From assembly GCA_027704905.1 (NCBI GenBank), contig JANIIK010000702.1, forward strand, positions 151,001 to 215,000: a DNA stretch of 64,000 nucleotides. The letters are read 5' to 3'. The DNA is from Muraenolepis orangiensis (Eukaryota > Chordata > Actinopteri > Gadiformes > Muraenolepididae). This document shows positions 52,121 through 63,810 of this stretch, one piece after another. A model generated the notes under the pieces. The model was not told the DNA's origin. It did not search any database and worked only from the letters and a program-made list of their open reading frames with translations. Position numbers and translations under genes: made by a program. The stretch's first letter is position 1. Each line of letters starts with the position of its first letter.

Positions 52121-52509
52121 CTGCAAGGACAAATGAAAAGCAATTCCAGACTGTGAGGTATGGGGAAACTCAACCATTTCATGGGCAAACTCATCGATAG
52201 GTTCCAGAGAAAAGGCACAGGCCTAACATGAGTGGGCTTTTCAACACACTTATTTTCTTCTTTGTTCTTCTTGTAGGGACACATATATATTAATATTAAT
52301 ATATTAATATTAAAGTATACACATCGAAACAATGGATGTTTGTGTGTGACTTGGTTGTTTCAACACAAGGTTCCTTCTCTATAATACCTGCTCCACCTAT
52401 TAGACCAGACCCAAACCCAGGTTCCTTATAATACCTGTTCCACCTGTTAGAGCAGACTCAACACTAAGGTAAAGCTTTGTGGCTCCAACATGTTCTAAAT
52501 ATCTGAATA
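52121..52509 (-). other. spag17 intron
   Basis: Short intron with a TATTAATAT run at 52287-52312. No other signal. Confidence 0.5.
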
Positions 52510-52625
52510 TCTTCGTGGTGGCCATCCTCTGCTGGTCGCTGGCTTTGGAACTTGAGGATGTTGGCCATCAGCTCACAGGGAACCTCTTGGCCTGCATCCA
52601 GCAGCACCTTGGCTTGCTCCATCAT
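52510..52625 (-). CDS. spag17: spag17 exon, 3' boundary unclear
   Basis: Acceptor CTCCAG before ATGATGGAGC, phase 0. Encodes MMEQAKVLLDAGQEVPCELM and ANILKFQSQR, matching the SPAG17 segment with GKLLKFQ. I find no AG-GT donor before the in-frame stop near 52470, so the splice site may be lost or non-canonical. Confidence 0.75.
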
Positions 52626-52711
52626 CTGGAGGTGCAGAACATAGCTTATTGGTCTAGCAGATACTTACCTGTGTCTAACCTAAGTGTAGAAGTGATACTG
52701 TACACACTACA

Positions 52712-52765
52712 ATCAGAAGTCCCCAACCACCGGGCCGCGGACCAGTGGCCAGCAATAGCTGTAAA
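52712..52765. mobile_element. Relic of the CAGGGGTTCCCAA hAT MITE
   Basis: CCCCAACCACCGGGCCGCGG followed by ACCAGTGG matches the left end of the MITE at 28145 and 40119. Confidence 0.7.
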
Positions 52766-52774
52766 AAACTGAAT

Positions 52775-54190
52775 AATAAACATTTCAGTAGGAGCACTGC
52801 CTGTGGATAAAAACTGTCCTTGAACCTGGTAGTCCTTGTCCTGATGCTGCGAAAATGGCGACGTAGGTGGGAGAGGAGATGGTGCCCAGGGTGGCGGTCC
52901 TTTGTGATGGAGATGGCCTTCTTCCGACATCTGGTCCTAAAGATCTCCCCAATGCATGGAAGTGCACACCCGATGATCTTCTCCACCGTGCTCCCACCCC
53001 TCTGGATGGCTTTCTTGTCCTGTGCAGTGGTGTTGCCGTACCACACGGTGACGCCACTCATCAGGACGCTCTATACAGTGCCACGGAGGTTCACCAGCCA
53101 CCCTTCGCTTATGCCGCTTCTCCTGAGGCACTGCAGGTCATAGAGGCGCTGGTGTGCGGATCCACACCAGGTTGTCAGAGATCTGTAGTCCCAGGAAACG
53201 GAAGCAGGTGACGATTTCCACCACTGTCCCATCCAAGTGGGTGCCTCGGTGGCTCCTGAAGTCCACGATAAGCCTCTTGCTGACATTCAGTGCAAGGCCG
53301 TTGTCCTTGCATCATCACATCAGCAGGATACCTTATCTCTGTACTCTGTCTTGTCATCATCGCTTATCAGGCCGATGACTGTGGTGTCATCTGCAAACTT
53401 GATTATCTGATTGTTGCTGTGTGTAGCAGTACAGCCATGTGTGTACAGCGAGTACAGCCAGGGATGGAGGCAGCAATCTTGGGGTGCTTCGTGTTGAGGA
53501 CCAGAGAGAATGAGATGATGTTTCCAATCTTTCCCACTTGAGGCCTGGTAGATGGCGTAGTCTACAGACATGTTTGGTCTGTATGCAAACAGGAGTGGGT
53601 CCAGGGTGTCAGGATGGTAAAGTTTATGTGTGACATGACCAGTTTCTCCAGGCACTTCATGGCTATGGGTGTTAAAGCCACTGGACGACAATCATTGAGG
53701 CCTGTTTTCTTGGTCTTTTGGGTAACGGCACAATGGTTGTCTCTTTGAAGCACAATGCGATGACAGACAATGATGCGTTGAAGATGTCTGGGAGCACAAG
53801 AGCCAGCTTGTCAGTGCAGGTCTTGAAGACGCGGGATGGAACTCCGGCTGAGCCTGCTGCCTTCCCTGCATTCACCCTCCTGAAGGTTCTGCAGACCTCT
53901 GACTTGGACAGTTGTAGAATGTAGTCCTCTGGGTAAACGTCCAATTTGTTGGTCAGCTCAGAGTTCCCCCTTTCAAAGTGAGCGTAAAACAAGTTCTGGT
54001 AGGTTGGGGTCGTTGTTGGTGACCCTGAGCTCCTCTAGTAGTTGGAGAGGACCCTCAGACCTTGCCACATACGTCACATGGTGTCAGAGCCCCCAAACTG
54101 TAATTCCAGTTTGTTTTTATAATCCAACTTCCACTTCTTGATGGCTTTTCTGAGTTCCTACTTGGCCTTCTTGGAGTCGCCTGTTGTGAA
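52775..54190 (-). mobile_element. LINE fragment, minus strand
   Basis: Minus-strand frames encode CRTFRRVNAGKAAGSAGVPS, LNDCRPVALTPIAMKCLEKL, LYSLYTHGCTATHSN, FADDTTVIGL and SGVTVWYGNTTAQDK in order. It is the same LINE family as 50045-50890, with many frame breaks. Confidence 0.85.
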
Positions 54191-54440
54191 AGCGGTACTC
54201 CGTTCCTTTAGTTTGTTCCATATGTCAGCATTCATCCATGGTTTGTGGTTTGGGAATGAGCAAACACACCTGGTCGGGATGCATTTCTCCACTAGCCTGT
54301 TTATGTATAATGTGACATGATTTGTATACACATCCAAGTCAGTGGTCTTGAATACACTCCAGTCCGTGAATACAGCCCACCCTGCAGATGTAGTACGGCT
54401 TCATCTGTCCAGCGCAGAAGCTACACTATCATAATATAAT

Positions 54441-54560
54441 GTGGGCGGCAGTAGCTTAGTCTATTGGAACTTGGATTGGGAACCAGAAGGTCGCCGGTTC
54501 AAGTCCCTGAAACACATGGGCACTGCCGAGGTGCTCTTTAGCAGGGCGCCAGACCATATA
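54441..54560 (+). mobile_element. tRNA-derived SINE, truncated
   Basis: GGCAGTAGCTTAGTCTATTG carries an A-box-like element and GGTTCAAGTCCC is a B box. The body matches 54954-55075 and then stops. Confidence 0.8.
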
Positions 54561-54724
54561 ATATGTCAGTATGCTTCCAGAGTTGAATTTCAAATAAGGC
54601 GATCACTAGTAGTATGTACTAGAGATTGTAGTGTGATGTAGTGTGGCATCGTATTGTGCTTGTGACCTCAGGACAACTTATTCACCTCCATACATAAACC
54701 TTCAAACTGTGACAAAGGACTAAC

Positions 54725-54784
54725 CTCATGGAACATGGCTACATCTTTAGGCCTCTTGGCCTTGGGGTTCCCCAGGTGGTGGAT
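54725..54784 (-). CDS. spag17: spag17 exon
   Basis: 60 bases, 20 codons, acceptor GTTTTAG before ATCCACC, donor CATGAG followed by GTTAGT. Encodes IHHLGNPKAKRPKDVAMFHE. The lysine-rich PKAKRPKD core matches SPAG17 between the second and fourth exons. Phase 0 at both ends. Confidence 0.85.
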
Positions 54785-54953
54785 CTAAAACACAAGGACA
54801 CAATGAGGAATACTTGATAACCATCAATCCCTTCAACCAGAAATAATTTAGACTGAATACAGAAAATAGACAATGACAAAGGAAAAGACTTGAGATGTAT
54901 GAACGTGAGTTCTGTTTGGAGACCTTTTAAAAGCTCCACTATCATAATATAAT

Positions 54954-55192
54954 GTGGGCGGCAGTAGCTAGTCTATTGGAACTTGGATTGGGAACAAAAA
55001 GGTCTCCGGTTCAAGTCCCTGAAACACATGGGCACTGCCGAGGTGCCCTTTAGCAGGGCACCAGTCCCCTACACTGCTCCCTGGGTAGCTGTATATACAA
55101 TAGCTGCCCACTGATCCTAATTCTACGATGGGTTTAATGCTGAGAAACACATTTCACTGTGTGTACATGTATGTGACCAATAAAGAGGATTC
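54954..55192 (+). mobile_element. tRNA-derived SINE, full-length-like
   Basis: Same head as 54441, with B box GGTTCAAGTCCC, then TAGCTGCCCACTGATCCTAA and ACATTTCACTGTGTGTACAT and the end CAATAAAGAGGATTC. Both copies share the 5' flank ACTATCATAATATAAT. Confidence 0.85.
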
Positions 55193-55209
55193 AATCCTCC
55201 AGATTTTGA

Positions 55210-55450
55210 CTTAATCTTGAAAATGGACTGTATTTATACAACACTTTTACCCAAAAGTATATACTATATTTAAATGCACATTCACACATTCATATACCAA
55301 CAAAGTCAGCCATGCAAGGAGACAGACAGCTGGTCAGGAGGGGTTTGGTGTCTTGGTCAGGGACACCTCGACACCTGGCTTGGAGGAGCCGGGAAATCGA
55401 AACCAGCAACCCTCCGGTTGCCAGACCAAACGCTCTACTTCCATCCCTAC
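55210..55450. mobile_element. Dispersed fish repeat fragment
   Basis: CACATTCACACATTCATATA, AGGGACACCTCGACAC and GGAGCCGGGAAATCGAAACC belong to a repeat I recognise as common in teleosts. I cannot name the superfamily. Confidence 0.5.
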
Positions 55451-55620
55451 AGCTTCCGAGAAAGATCCAGGAAGATTTGGACCATTTACCTAAAACCCCA
55501 TTGGTCTGATTTAAACCTGAGGCATATGGAGCAGGACTCTCTTAAGTCAGGAAGAATGAAAGTCAGAAAGAACACCCAGCGTGATGTTTCTCCTCCAAGC
55601 CATCATTGATAAGGTCTTAC

Positions 55621-55761
55621 CATGGCTACGATGGCTTCCTGACTCACTAGGGTGAAGAGCCTGCGTTGGGGCTGCTGTACTGCCAGCTGTAACGGCCCCA
55701 TCAGTTCCTCATCGGCTGGGGTTCCCCCGGCCAGCAGGGAGACACAAGCCTTCCACCAACA
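55621..55761 (-). CDS. spag17: spag17 exon 2
   Basis: 141 bases, 47 codons, phase 0 at both ends, acceptor TTTCCAG before TGTTGG, donor GCCATG followed by GTAAGA. Encodes CWWKACVSLLAGGTPADEEL and AVQQPQRRLFTLVSQEAI, matching the N-terminus of SPAG17 after its FNxxDW segment. Confidence 0.9.
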
Positions 55762-55864
55762 CTGGAAACATAATCCAACTGAGATCTCACTTTAAAAGAA
55801 GGTTAAAGTGGCTTAGGTGTTTGAATCCCAGCCCAAAGCTTCAACAATGCCTGCACTGTTACTG

Positions 55865-56815
55865 TACTGTCTAACCCCTACCTGCTCCTGAATGATCCGT
55901 CTCTGTACTGTCAAACCCCTACCTGCTTCTTAATGATCTGTCTCTGTACTGTCTAACCCCTACCTGCTTCTTAATGACCTGTACCTGTACTGTCTAATTC
56001 CTACCTGCTTCTTAATGACCTGTATCTGTACTGTCTACCCCTACCTGCTCCTTAATGACCCATCTCTGTACTGTCTAACCCCTACCTGCTCCTGAATGAC
56101 CTGTCTCTGTACCGTCTAACCCCTACCTGCTCCTGAATGACCTGTCTCTGTACGGTCAAATTCCTACCTGCTTCTTAATGACCTGTCTCTGTACTGTCTA
56201 ATTCCTACCTGCTTCTTAATGATCTGTCTCTGTACTGTCTAATTCCTACCTGCTTCCTAATGACCTGTATCTGTACTGTCTAATTCCTACCTGCTTCTTA
56301 ATGACCTGTCTCTGTACAGTGTAACCCCTACCTGCTTCTCAATGATCTGTCTCTGTACTGTCTAACCCCTACCTGCTCCTTAATGACCTGTCTCTGTACT
56401 GTCTAACCCATACGTACTCCTTAAAGACCTTTCTCTGTACTGTCTTACCCCTATCTGCTCTTTTATGATCCGTCTCTGTACTGTCTAACCCCTAACTGCT
56501 CCTTTATGACCCGTCTCTGTACTGTCTAACCCCTACCTGCTCCTTAATAACATGTCTCTGTACCGTCTAACCCCTACCTACTCCTTAATGACCGGTCTCT
56601 GTACTGTCTAACCCCAACCTACTCCTTAATGATCTGTCTCTGTACTGTCTAACCCCTACCTGCTCCTGAATGACCTGTCTCTGTACTGTCTAACCCCTAC
56701 CTACTCCTTAATGATCTGTCTCTGTACTGTCTAACCCCTACCTGCTCCTCAATGACCTGTCTCTGTACTGTCTAACCCCTACCTGCTCCTCAATGACATG
56801 TCTGTGTCCTAAACA
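55865..56815. repeat. 41-base minisatellite
   Basis: About 23 copies of CTGTACTGTCTAACCCCTAC followed by CTGCTCCTTAATGACCTGTCT. It lies in the first spag17 intron. Confidence 0.97.
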
Positions 56816-56819
56816 CCAT

Positions 56820-57475
56820 GAGGTAAGGTGGTCCATTCTTGTGCAGAGGGCTCAGCAGAATAACAATGTTCTGTCCCATAAGAGATAAATAAGATGTTCA
56901 TTTATTCATGTATTCAAATATCAAAAAAATACTGAATTCATATACTGACCATACACTATAAAACTATTCACAATGTGTTATATGTAGAATGCAGCCTATG
57001 TCATGAAGGCGTTCAGCCACCAGAGGGCGCAGCAGAGTTATGACGTCCTGTCCACATTTGCAGTTTGCCCAACTTTCAATTATTTGGTAACAGCTGACAG
57101 TTGGTTTTTTGTTCAGCTTTTATGAAGTTATTTGCATTATTGTAAATAACTTCACTTACTTCAAATACCTTGATTTGCATGATGCATGTCATTATCAGAA
57201 TTATTATTTGTATATATTAAGTAGTAGTAGTAGTTGTAGTAGTAGTAGTAGTAGTAGTAGTCTTAGTAGTCGTAGTAGTAGTAGTAGTAGCAGTAGTAGT
57301 ATTAGTATTAATAATAATAATAATAATAATAACAATAATTACGATAATGGATCATTTGGAGAGAGATTGTAGTAGCCTTTAAAAGTATCTGTTGGCGCAC
57401 TGCACTGCCTGGCGAATTAGTAAAAGGCTGTTAGAATGAAGTAGGACCAAATCTGACCTCAAAACAAACACAAAC
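56820..57475 (-). other. spag17 first intron, remainder
   Basis: A GTAGTA/AATAAT microsatellite lies at 57222-57335. Otherwise nothing recognised. Confidence 0.5.
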
Positions 57476-57574
57476 CTCTTCAAACTGCGCACTTTTGAGC
57501 CCAGTTTCCCAGCTGGTGTCCGCAGCTGGAGCAGTCTTACCGGGGACGCCACTTCTGGCTCTTCTTGGAGGCAT
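57476..57574 (-). CDS. spag17: spag17 exon 1 with start codon
   Basis: 99 coding bases, 33 codons from ATG at 57574-57572, ending GAAGAG followed by donor GTTTGT. Encodes MPPRRARSGVPGKTAPAADT then SWETGLKSAQFEE. A short basic start followed by W-E and A-Q-F is the recalled SPAG17 N-terminus, and phase 0 joins exon 2. A GTAAGA inside the exon (57535-57540) is a possible alternative donor. The ATG lies in a CCGAGATGCC context. Confidence 0.85.
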
Positions 57575-57589
57575 CTCGGTTGATATAGC

Positions 57590-57780
57590 TCAGATATAAC
57601 CCGTGCTACAGCCTCAGTTTGTAGATATAACCCATGCTACAGCCTCAGTTTGTAGATATAACCCGCGCTACAGCCTCAGTTTGTAGATATAACCCGTGCT
57701 ACAGCCTCGGTTTGTAGATATAACCTGTGCTACAGCCTCAGTTTGTAGATATAACCCGCGCTGCAGCCTGGAGTTTTGCA
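57590..57780. repeat. 31-base repeat in the spag17 5' UTR or promoter
   Basis: Six copies of AGATATAACCCGTGCTACAG followed by CCTCAGTTTGT, starting 15 bases upstream of the start codon. Confidence 0.95.
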
Positions 57781-57818
57781 GTCTACGCTAGGTTGTCAAA
57801 CAGCGTCTTAGTGACGGC

Positions 57819-57833
57819 GTTGCTCATGGCAAC
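57819..57833. promoter_or_regulatory. X-box (RFX site)
   Basis: GTTGCTCATGGCAAC fits the RFX half-site pattern GTTGCT, three-base spacer, GGCAAC. It is 245 bases upstream of the spag17 start. RFX factors drive cilium genes. Confidence 0.75.
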
Positions 57834-57860
57834 AGCTCTGGAAGTGCGCCGCGCTGCCGG

Positions 57861-57868
57861 ACTTCCGG
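57861..57868 (-). promoter_or_regulatory. ETS site
   Basis: ACTTCCGG is the complement of CCGGAAGT, the high-affinity ETS sequence. It lies in a GC-rich, TATA-less segment 28 bases beyond the X-box, consistent with a core promoter near 57800-57900. Confidence 0.6.
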
Positions 57869-57979
57869 GTGTGTGACGGACACGAACACCCGCCCATATT
57901 CACCTAAACTCCCATCCGTGTAAGACTTAATGACTTAATGATCACCTTAACTCCCACATGAAAGGATGGAATGACCTAA

Positions 57980-58400
57980 ACTTACTACAACCATACATAA
58001 CAATATGTTAAATATACTGTAGTCACTATATATGTCTCTTATAACACAACCATACATAACAATATGTTAAATATACTGTAGTCACTACATATGTCTCTTA
58101 TAACACAAACATACATAACAATATGTTAAATATACTGTAGTCACTATATATGTCTCTTATAACATAACCATACATAACAATATGTTAAATATACTGTAGT
58201 CACTATATATGTCTCTTATAACACAAACATACATAACAATATGTTAAATATACTGTAGTCACTATATATGTCTCTTATAACACAAACATACATAACAATA
58301 TGTTAAATATACTGTAGTCACTATATATGTCTCTTATAACACAAACATACATAACAATATGTTCATACTGTAGTCACTATTTATGTCCCTAATAACACAA
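57980..58400. repeat. 59-base tandem repeat
   Basis: Seven copies of CATACATAACAATATGTTAA, ATATACTGTAGTCACTATAT and ATGTCTCTTATAACACAAC. Confidence 0.97.
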
Positions 58401-58594
58401 CCATACATTACAAAATGGTAATACTATAGTTATATGGTGACATTGAAACTTTATTATTTTACAGAACTTTCACCCTCAAAAATGTGTCTCAATAATTTTA
58501 CTCAATAATACTGAAATACACACACAAAACGTAATCTCAAAGATGGTCCTAATGGATTAGCTAATACAGATAGTACTAGACAGAGATGGGAACA

Positions 58595-59115
58595 AGACTT
58601 ACAGACAGATAAACGCCTTTGTCTCCTCCAGGCTAGACTACTGCAACGCACTTCTCATTGGGATTCCTAGCAAGAACATCCAGAAGCTGCACTACATCCA
58701 GAACAGCGCTGCTAGGATCCTGATGAGAGTGAGGAAGTATCATCACCCTCTTCACCTATCAGTGCATTCATGGTAATGCTCCCTCATACATCAAAGAACT
58801 GCTCACCCCACAAACCTCCAGGAGGAGCCTACGCTCTGAAAAGGCAAACCTCCTTCCCCCCAGGACCAAACTGAGACCCATGGGAGACCGAGCCTCCTGC
58901 TCCGCTGCTCCCAGACTGGAACGCCCTCTCAAACAGCTGAGGACACTACAGACTGTGAATGTTTTTAAAAAAGGCCTAAAAACACATATTTTTGGAATAA
59001 ACGTCTAACAAAGACGTCGCTGCTTCTATTCTGTTGTTTTATTTAAACCATTTTTACTCTGTAGCACTTTGAGTTTTGTCTACGCAAATTAAAAGTGCGC
59101 TTATAAATATAATTT
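58595..59115 (+). mobile_element. L2-type LINE 3' fragment
   Basis: RLDYCNALLIGIPSKNIQKL and HYIQNSAARILMRVRKYHH followed, after a deletion, by the C-terminal region and an AT-rich end near 59115. Confidence 0.8.
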
Positions 59116-59654
59116 ATTATTACATTTGGGTGATTCCTCAACTTACCAATAGAGGGAGCTCACGTACAGCACCACTTTGAGAACGTCGAACGACACATTA
59201 CACCGAGTCTACCAAGCTGCTAACTTTATTAACACAAAGAACACTCACACTACACCGAATGTTTACCAGCAGACAGTCAGGTTAACGCTAGGTGACGTCA
59301 CTATAGAACGCCCTACTGAAGCCAGGTCATATTTAAAGTCAGGGTTATGTGAGGTGTCAACATCGAGGACTTATTATATTATTATATTATATTATTTATA
59401 ACTATTATTATATTATAGATCGGTTTTATTACAAGTAGTATTATTCTTTGAGATTCAATATTTATATTTGCCATATGCAACAAGTACAATGGAATGCTTA
59501 CTCCCCATTCCCTCCCGCAGTATGAATTTTGTAAACACTATACTATCAAATAAAAATACTGTATACAATAAAAATGAACATAAAAAGAACAATAAAGTGA
59601 TAGGTCACTTTATTATTACTGTTATTATGTACTATTATGTACATGTGTTGAATA
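59116..59654. other. Intergenic, AT-rich
   Basis: ATTATATTATATTATTATA repeats at 59370-59420. No gene seen. Confidence 0.5.
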
Positions 59655-60500
59655 AAAAAAAAACACTTTTAAACTATTTCAACATCACCCAACACATTGA
59701 TTTCCCCACCCACAGAAAAGGACACACACTAGATGTGGTCTGCACCTCTGGCATCACCATTCACAACCTTACCAAGACTGACCTCACAATCTCCAACCAT
59801 CTGGCTATCACCCTGGACATCGTCATTCCCACCCCTCTGGTCAAACAGGAACGCTCCATCACATTCCTTAACCTCAAACCCATCAACCCCTCCTCCCTCT
59901 CTTCCATCTTGGCCGACCCGGCTCCAACAACCCCAAACTCTCTTCTCCACCATCAACAAACTCCTCAACCCCAACCTTCTCCAACTCCTTCACCGCCAGC
60001 AAATGCAACTCCTTCCTGTCATTTTTTTTAAATCACACAATTCCCCACCAGCTCTCTGCCTCCGCCCTTCATTCTCATCCTTCAGTCGAATCTCCAAATC
60101 CAATCTCTCCTCCATAATCACCAGTATGTCACCAGTAAGTCATCAACCATGTCACCAGTAAGTCATCAACCAGTGCCCTCAACCCTGTCCCCACCTCCCT
60201 AGTCAAGGCTTGCCTCTTCACTCTCTCTCCCCACTTATCACCAACATGATCTACTCCTCCCGGTCCACTGGTCTCGTCCCCCCCTCCCTCAAGCTTGCTA
60301 CAGGCCCATATCCAACCTCCCCTTCCTGTCCAAAGTCCTTGAGCGAGCTGTTCCCGCTCAACTCAGAACCCACCTGGACAACAATAACCTCGAGGAACCC
60401 TTCCAATCCGGCTTCCTCACCTTTCACAGTACAGAAACGGCACTACTGAAAATCACCAATGACCACCGATCCGTCTCTCTTCTGACTCTGGCTCCTGACC
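59655..60500 (+). mobile_element. LINE fragment, endonuclease end to RT start
   Basis: IDFPTHRKGHTLDVVCTSGI and TISNHLAITLDIV match the endonuclease end of L2-like LINEs. After a deletion the frame near 60300-60450 reads RPISNLPFLSKVLER and FQSGFLTFHSTETALL from reverse transcriptase. Confidence 0.8.
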
Positions 60501-60904
60501 ATCCTTATGAACTAACAACCTGACTTGATGGAAAATATTTATTAAGTATTTTATTGACAGAATAACCCAAAGACAACAGTGAGAATTAGGAAAACTTTCA
60601 AACAATCCAATTCCAAAGAAACACAGTAAATGAACAAATAACATTAAAACATAAACCAGCCCAGCAATGCAAACTCTAGCTAGCAGCAAAACTCTACAAT
60701 AATAACAAAATTAAAAAAATATAAATTAAATACTACATTCAGTGAATCTATATGTCACTTTTCAGTTGAGTTATTTATTAATATATTATTACTGCCAATT
60801 TGCACTATACGTATTGTTGTGTATTGTATATACCTACGTATTACTGTTATAATACTGTAAATTATCTTCATTTATCAATACATTTAGACTTCATTTAGAA
60901 TTAT

Positions 60905-61055
60905 TTGAACTATTTTTGTTTATAATAGTTTTATTTTAGTTAGTTGTTGTTTTGTTTTTTAGCTTAGGTATTAGTATTCTTGTGTGTGCATTTATTCCCC
61001 CTGTGTCAACTGTTGCACCTTAATTTCCCTCGGGATTAATAAAGTTTTCTGAATC
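60905..61055 (+). mobile_element. LINE/SINE 3' tail, same family as the exon insertion
   Basis: Shares GTGCATTTATTCCCCCTGT, AACTGTTGCACCTTAATTTC and CCTCGGGAT-AATAAAGT with 29590-29677. It ends with TCTGAATCTGAA. A TA run follows at 61070-61092. Confidence 0.85.
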
Positions 61056-61224
61056 TGAATTTTCTGAATATATATATATATATATATATATATTCAAACT
61101 CGACTCAATTTAGTCCAACATCTTGACTTGCAAGTGACGTCAATTAAAACACGACCGGAGAACCGAAAGTGGGCCATGTTGGTGGATATACAATCTGCTT
61201 TTAGCTACAGACTCACTATTAGTC

Positions 61225-61385
61225 AGCTGTATTTGCATAGTGTATAATTGTGGCCACAATAGCACTCGTGAAAGTGGCCCATTCAAGTTTTTTAGAATTC
61301 CATCTATAATCCAAATTCAAGGGGAGCAAACTCTGGCTCTCGGTACTGAAAGAAGGCGATGGCTTAATAACATCCACACATGTTG
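61225..61385 (+). other. THAP-like zinc finger fragment
   Basis: The frame has a C-x4-C start (CIVYNCGHNSTRES), FKFFRIPSIIQIQGEQ and ERRRWLNNIH, the layout of the first half of a THAP domain as seen in many fish THAP proteins. No second half (C-x2-H) follows, so it is one exon of a gene running right or a relic. Confidence 0.5.
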
Positions 61386-61689
61386 GTCTCCCGTGTGTGG
61401 AGCCATCATCTCATCTCAGGTCATCTATATGTTTCTGTTCTTTCTAATTATTTAACTATTATAGTCAGCGAGTTCAAATCTGATTGAAAAACTGATTTCC
61501 AGATAAAAGTAAATATGAATGTTATTGTAATAGATCACACAGCATGTGAAGTTAGCTGAAGGCTGTTAGTAATGATTGTAAATGAGCAGCAGTCTACTCT
61601 GTGCTGCTTTAAGCTGAACGGGAGAAGAGTCTTCATGGTTCAGTTGACCCTAAACAGGAAGGAAGAACAAGACAGGATGAACCCATTTA

Positions 61690-62035
61690 GCATGAGTCAA
61701 GATATCAATGTAGTGATGTTAAGATAATACTGTTACTATATTACTGTGATGATGTTAAGATAATACTGTTACTATATTACTGTGATGATGTTAAGATAAT
61801 ACTGTTAATATATTACTGTGATGATATTAAGATAATTCTGTTAATATATTACTGTGATGATGTTAAGATAATACTGTTCATATATTACTGTGATGATGTT
61901 AAGATAATACTGTTCATATATTACTGTGATGATGTTAAGATAACACTGTTCATATATTACTGTGATGATGTTAAGATAATACTGTTCATATATTACTGTG
62001 ATGATGTTAAAATAATACTGTTAATATATTACTGA
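61690..62035. repeat. 36-base tandem repeat
   Basis: About nine copies of TGATGATGTTAAGATAATAC followed by TGTTCATATATTACTG. Confidence 0.97.
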
Positions 62036-62204
62036 TGATATATTGCAGTAATGTTCTGTAAAAATATGTTCACCCTCCTCTAAAATGTTGTGATGTCACC
62101 AAATACTGACTCTGTGTTCAGAGGTTGGGTCTCAGGAGCTGGATTCTGTTCCCCAGTGACCTCAGAGCTGGTATCAGAACCTGGTAAGTAGCAGAATGTG
62201 AGGA

Positions 62205-63810
62205 GGTGAATTCACTGAGCTAGATGTATCTAGTTCAACAGAGCTGTATAGTCCAGTGAGCTAGATGTATCTAGGCCAACAGAGCTGTATAGTCCAGTGA
62301 GCTAGATGTATCTAGGTCACCAGAGTTGTATAGTCCAGTGAGATAGATGTATCTAGGTCAACATAGCTCTATAGTCCAGTGAGCTAGATGTATCTAGTTC
62401 AACAGAGCTGTATAGTCCAGTGAGCTAGATGTATCTAGGCCAACAGAGCTGTATAGTCCAGTGAGCTAGATGTATCTAGGTCACCAGAGCTGTATAGTCC
62501 AGTGAGATAGATGTATCTAGGTCAACAGAGCTCTAAAGTGCAGTGAGCTAGATGTATCTAGGTCAACAGAGCTGTATAGTGCAGTGAGCAAGATGTATCT
62601 AGGTCAACAGAGCTGTATAGTGCAGTGAGCTAGATGTATCTAGGTCAACAGAGCTGTATAGTCCAGTGAGCTAGATGTATCTAGGTCAAGAGTTGTATAG
62701 TGCAGTGAGCTAGATGTATCTAGGTCAACAGAGCTGTATAGTCCAGTGAGCTAGATGTATCTAGGTCAACAGAGATCTATAGTTCAGTGAGCTAGATGTT
62801 TCTAGGTCAACAGAGATCTATAGTTCAGTGAGCTAGATGTTTCTAGGTCAACAGAGCTGTATAGTCCAGTGAGCTAGATGTATCTAGGTCAACAGAGCTG
62901 TATAGTCCAGTGAGCTAGATGTATCTAAGTCAACAGAGCTCTATAGTCCAGTGAGCTAGATGTATCTAGGTCAACAGAGTTGTATAGTGCAGTGAGCTAG
63001 ATGTATCTAGGTCAACAGAGCTGTATAGTCCAGTGAGCTAGATGTATCTAGGTCAACAGAGATCTATAGTTCAGTGAGCTAGATGTATCTAGGTCACCAG
63101 AGTTGTATAGTCCAGTGAGATAGATGTATCTAGGTCAACAGAGATCTATAGTTCAGTGAGCTAGATGTATCTAGGTCACCAGAGTTGTATAGTCCAGTGA
63201 GATAGATGTATCTAGGTCAACATAGCTCTATAGTCCAGTGAGCTAGATGTATCTAGTTCAACAGAGCTGTATAGTCCAGTGAGCTAGATGTATGTAGGCC
63301 AACAGAGCTGTATAGTCCAGTGAGCTAGATGTATCTAGGTCACCAGAGCTGTATAGTCCAGTGAGATAGATGTATCTAGGTCAACAGAGCTCTAAAGTGC
63401 AGTGAGCTAGATGTATCTAGGTCAACAGAGCTGTATAGTGCAGTGAGCTAGATGTATCTAGGTCAACAGAGCTGTATAGTGCAGTGAGCTAGATGTATCT
63501 AGGTCAACAGAGCTGTATAGTCCAGTGAGCTAGATGTATCTAGGTCAAGAGTTGTATAGTGCAGTGAGCTAGATGTATCTAGGTCAACAGAGCTGTATAG
63601 TCCAGTGAGCTAGATGTATCTAGGTCAACAGAGATCTATAGTTCAGTGAGCTAGATGTTTCTAGGTCAACAGAGCTGTATAGTCCAGTGAGCTAGATGTA
63701 TCTAGGTCAACAGAGCTGTATAGTCCAGTGAGCTAGATGTATCTAGGTCAACAGAGCTCTATGGTCCAGTGAGCTAGATGTATCTAGGTCAACAGAGCTG
63801 TATAGTTCAG
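62205..63810. repeat. 41-base satellite with an 859-base higher-order repeat
   Basis: About 39 copies of AGCTAGATGTATCTAGGTCA followed by ACAGAGCTGTATAGTCCAGTG. Rare variants recur exactly 859 bases apart: ACATAGCTCT at 62361 and 63220, and GGTCAAGAGTTG beginning near 62683 and 63542. 859 is 21 units of 41 less two bases. Confidence 0.95.

Noticed and set aside
62110..62195. Exon-like segment with TTCAG before and GTAAGT after on the plus strand
   Set aside because: Splice-like ends only; none of the frames resembles a known protein, and no linked exon was found.
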